DNA of 14,658 nucleotides from positions 1 through 14,658 of the forward strand of contig JAHFAA010000033.1 of NCBI GenBank assembly GCA_023250775.1, in the 5' to 3' direction. The DNA comes from Bdellovibrionales bacterium (GTDB lineage Bacteria > Bdellovibrionota > Bacteriovoracia > Bacteriovoracales > Bacteriovoracaceae). The position numbers and the translations under genes are program-made. The notes beneath the pieces are model-generated. The model worked only from the letters and a program-made list of their open reading frames with translations, did not search any database and was not told the origin of the DNA. Of this stretch, positions 13,916 to 14,658 are shown piece by piece (within the stretch, counting starts at the first letter, position 1; each line of letters starts with the position of its first letter).

Positions 13916-14221
13916 ATGGCACTGAAGAATTGCTGGGAAATCAAGAAATGCGGGAGAGAAACTGGGGGAACGAAAGTTCATGAACTAGGAGTATGTCCCG
14001 CGGCCCAAGAAACACTTGGGCATTATTGTTGGATTATTAGCGGAACGTTTTGCGGTGGCATCCCACAAGGAACTTTCGCTCAAAAAGAAGCTACCTGCCT
14101 TTCCTGTGAAGTTTATCAGCTCTATGACCCAATGTGCGGCGCAGTTAATATCCAAGTCCAGGCCGAATTTCCGGAAGAATCCAAAAAATTTATCGCGCGC
14201 ATGCGATCTCTGAGAAGATAG
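13916..14221 (+). CDS. Two-CW domain cysteine-rich protein
   Basis: 101 residues with eight cysteines (6, 12, 27, 38, 46, 61, 64, 74). The pattern NCWEIKKCGRE-GG, GVCPAA, YCWIISGTFCGG, QGTFAQK and CLSC-Y is the 'two-CW' cysteine domain found alone or fused to chemoreceptors and sensor kinases. Its function is not established; the cysteines may bind a metal or form redox disulfides. There is no signal peptide, so it is probably cytoplasmic. Compared with relatives I remember, the loop between CPAA and CW is short (ETLGHY). The C-terminus is a charged helix (EFPEESKKFIARMRSLRR). No Shine-Dalgarno sequence precedes the ATG, so it may be translated by read-on from the gene 32 bases upstream or from a leaderless message. 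Confidence 0.85.
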   Translation: MALKNCWEIKKCGRETGGTKVHELGVCPAAQETLGHYCWIISGTFCGGIPQGTFAQKEATCLSCEVYQLYDPMCGAVNIQVQAEFPEESKKFIARMRSLRR

Positions 14222-14333
14222 ATTTTTCTCATCCAACATTTGTCTAATTTGTTCAATTGACATTTATTTCGTGAGTTCTGACTCAAAACGTATATATTGA
14301 TGTTGCATATTTTTTATATAACAAGGAAAAATA

Positions 14334-14658
14334 ATGAAAATTGTTTTTATCGCGATGCTTTTTTTCTCATTCTCTGCCCTTGCGGATGGGACAGGGCTGA
14401 GTTTGAAAGATCTAGGCTTCACAGAAAAAGAAGTGAAGGCCGATCGTAATTTTTCCACCGCCCAAATGGAAAAGCGTCACACCTATCTCAAACTGCACCA
14501 GTACTTCGCCCTTGCAACCCTCGCTAGTTGGGGCGCAGCGATTGCAACCGCCAAAGAAGGTACTTCGACAGGAACACATAGAGCGCTTGGCTATACCACT
14601 GGCGCACTCTATGCCACAGCGGCCTCCTTCGCCATGCTGGCGCCGAAACCGGAACAGA
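14334..14658 (+). CDS. Membrane protein with signal peptide, possibly b-type-heme-like (partial, cut at right edge)
   Basis: The first 108 codons are present; the gene continues beyond the window. ATG at 14334 is preceded by AAGGA at 6-base spacing. A signal peptide (MKIVFIAMLFFSFSALA) is followed by a charged periplasmic-type segment (18-48). Two hydrophobic helices then follow, about 56-73 and 84-103. Histidines at 49, 55 (RHTYLKLHQYF) and 82 (THRALGY) sit at helix ends, and APKPE follows the second helix. This layout recalls small four-helix cytochrome b561-like or ferric-reductase-like membrane proteins in which His pairs bind heme, but the missing part is needed to judge. A perfect TTGACA at 14257-14262 lies upstream without a matching -10. 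Confidence 0.8.
   Translation, partial: MKIVFIAMLFFSFSALADGTGLSLKDLGFTEKEVKADRNFSTAQMEKRHTYLKLHQYFALATLASWGAAIATAKEGTSTGTHRALGYTTGALYATAASFAMLAPKPEQ

Noticed and set aside
14257..14290. Perfect TTGACA as a promoter for the right-edge membrane protein
   Set aside because: No acceptable -10 lies at 16-18 bases; TATATA at 14291 is too far.
1..14658. tRNA, rRNA, CRISPR array, insertion sequence, attachment site or origin
   Set aside because: Reading both strands showed no cloverleaf, spaced repeats, transposase, integrase or clustered DnaA-box pattern that I could support.

Overview
The window looks like a chromosomal segment of a Gram-negative, secretion-rich bacterium, most likely of the Bdellovibrionota (Bdellovibrio/Bacteriovorax-like). 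This is an inference. It rests on the density of exported hydrolases, a lipoprotein, a ParA plus small-partner pair, a CHASE2-domain remnant, a 'two-CW' cysteine protein, and AAGG(A/G)-type ribosome binding sites with mid-range GC. No rRNA, tRNA, insertion sequence, integrase or CRISPR array is visible.

Left end (1-1297): the 5' part of an XRE-type repressor runs off the left edge on the minus strand. It diverges from a two-gene plus-strand unit encoding an OmpR/PhoB-like regulator with a degenerate receiver domain (Glu in place of the phospho-Asp, His in place of the conserved Lys) and an unknown 101-residue protein. A TATAAT box 9 bases before the regulator's ATG, with no Shine-Dalgarno sequence, suggests a leaderless mRNA.

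Exported protein block (1296-7760): a minus-strand subtilase without a propeptide is divergent from a D-2-hydroxyacid dehydrogenase and a lipoprotein. These converge on a second minus-strand subtilase, which has a propeptide and a Cys/Gly-rich C-terminal membrane anchor. Upstream of that lie a V8/trypsin-like serine protease and an unknown 139-residue protein. Three intrinsic terminators share AGGCC-type stems. One of them also encodes the last residues of the second subtilase.

Cysteine enzyme operon (7937-11063): a secreted transglutaminase of the elicitor (GP42-like) type is followed after 7 bases by a secreted clostripain-family (C11) protease. Both keep their predicted catalytic residues. 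The layout suggests co-secretion, and possibly processing of one by the other.

ParA unit (11064-12264, minus): an orphan ParA-type ATPase overlaps by 11 bases an 89-residue protein with its own Shine-Dalgarno sequence. No ParB is visible, so a cargo-positioning or other non-chromosomal ParA role is plausible.

Right end (12265-14658): a frameshifted CHASE2-domain relic occupies the largest gap. After it come an unknown secreted 397-residue protein, an eight-cysteine two-CW protein, and the start of a His-containing membrane protein that is cut by the right edge.
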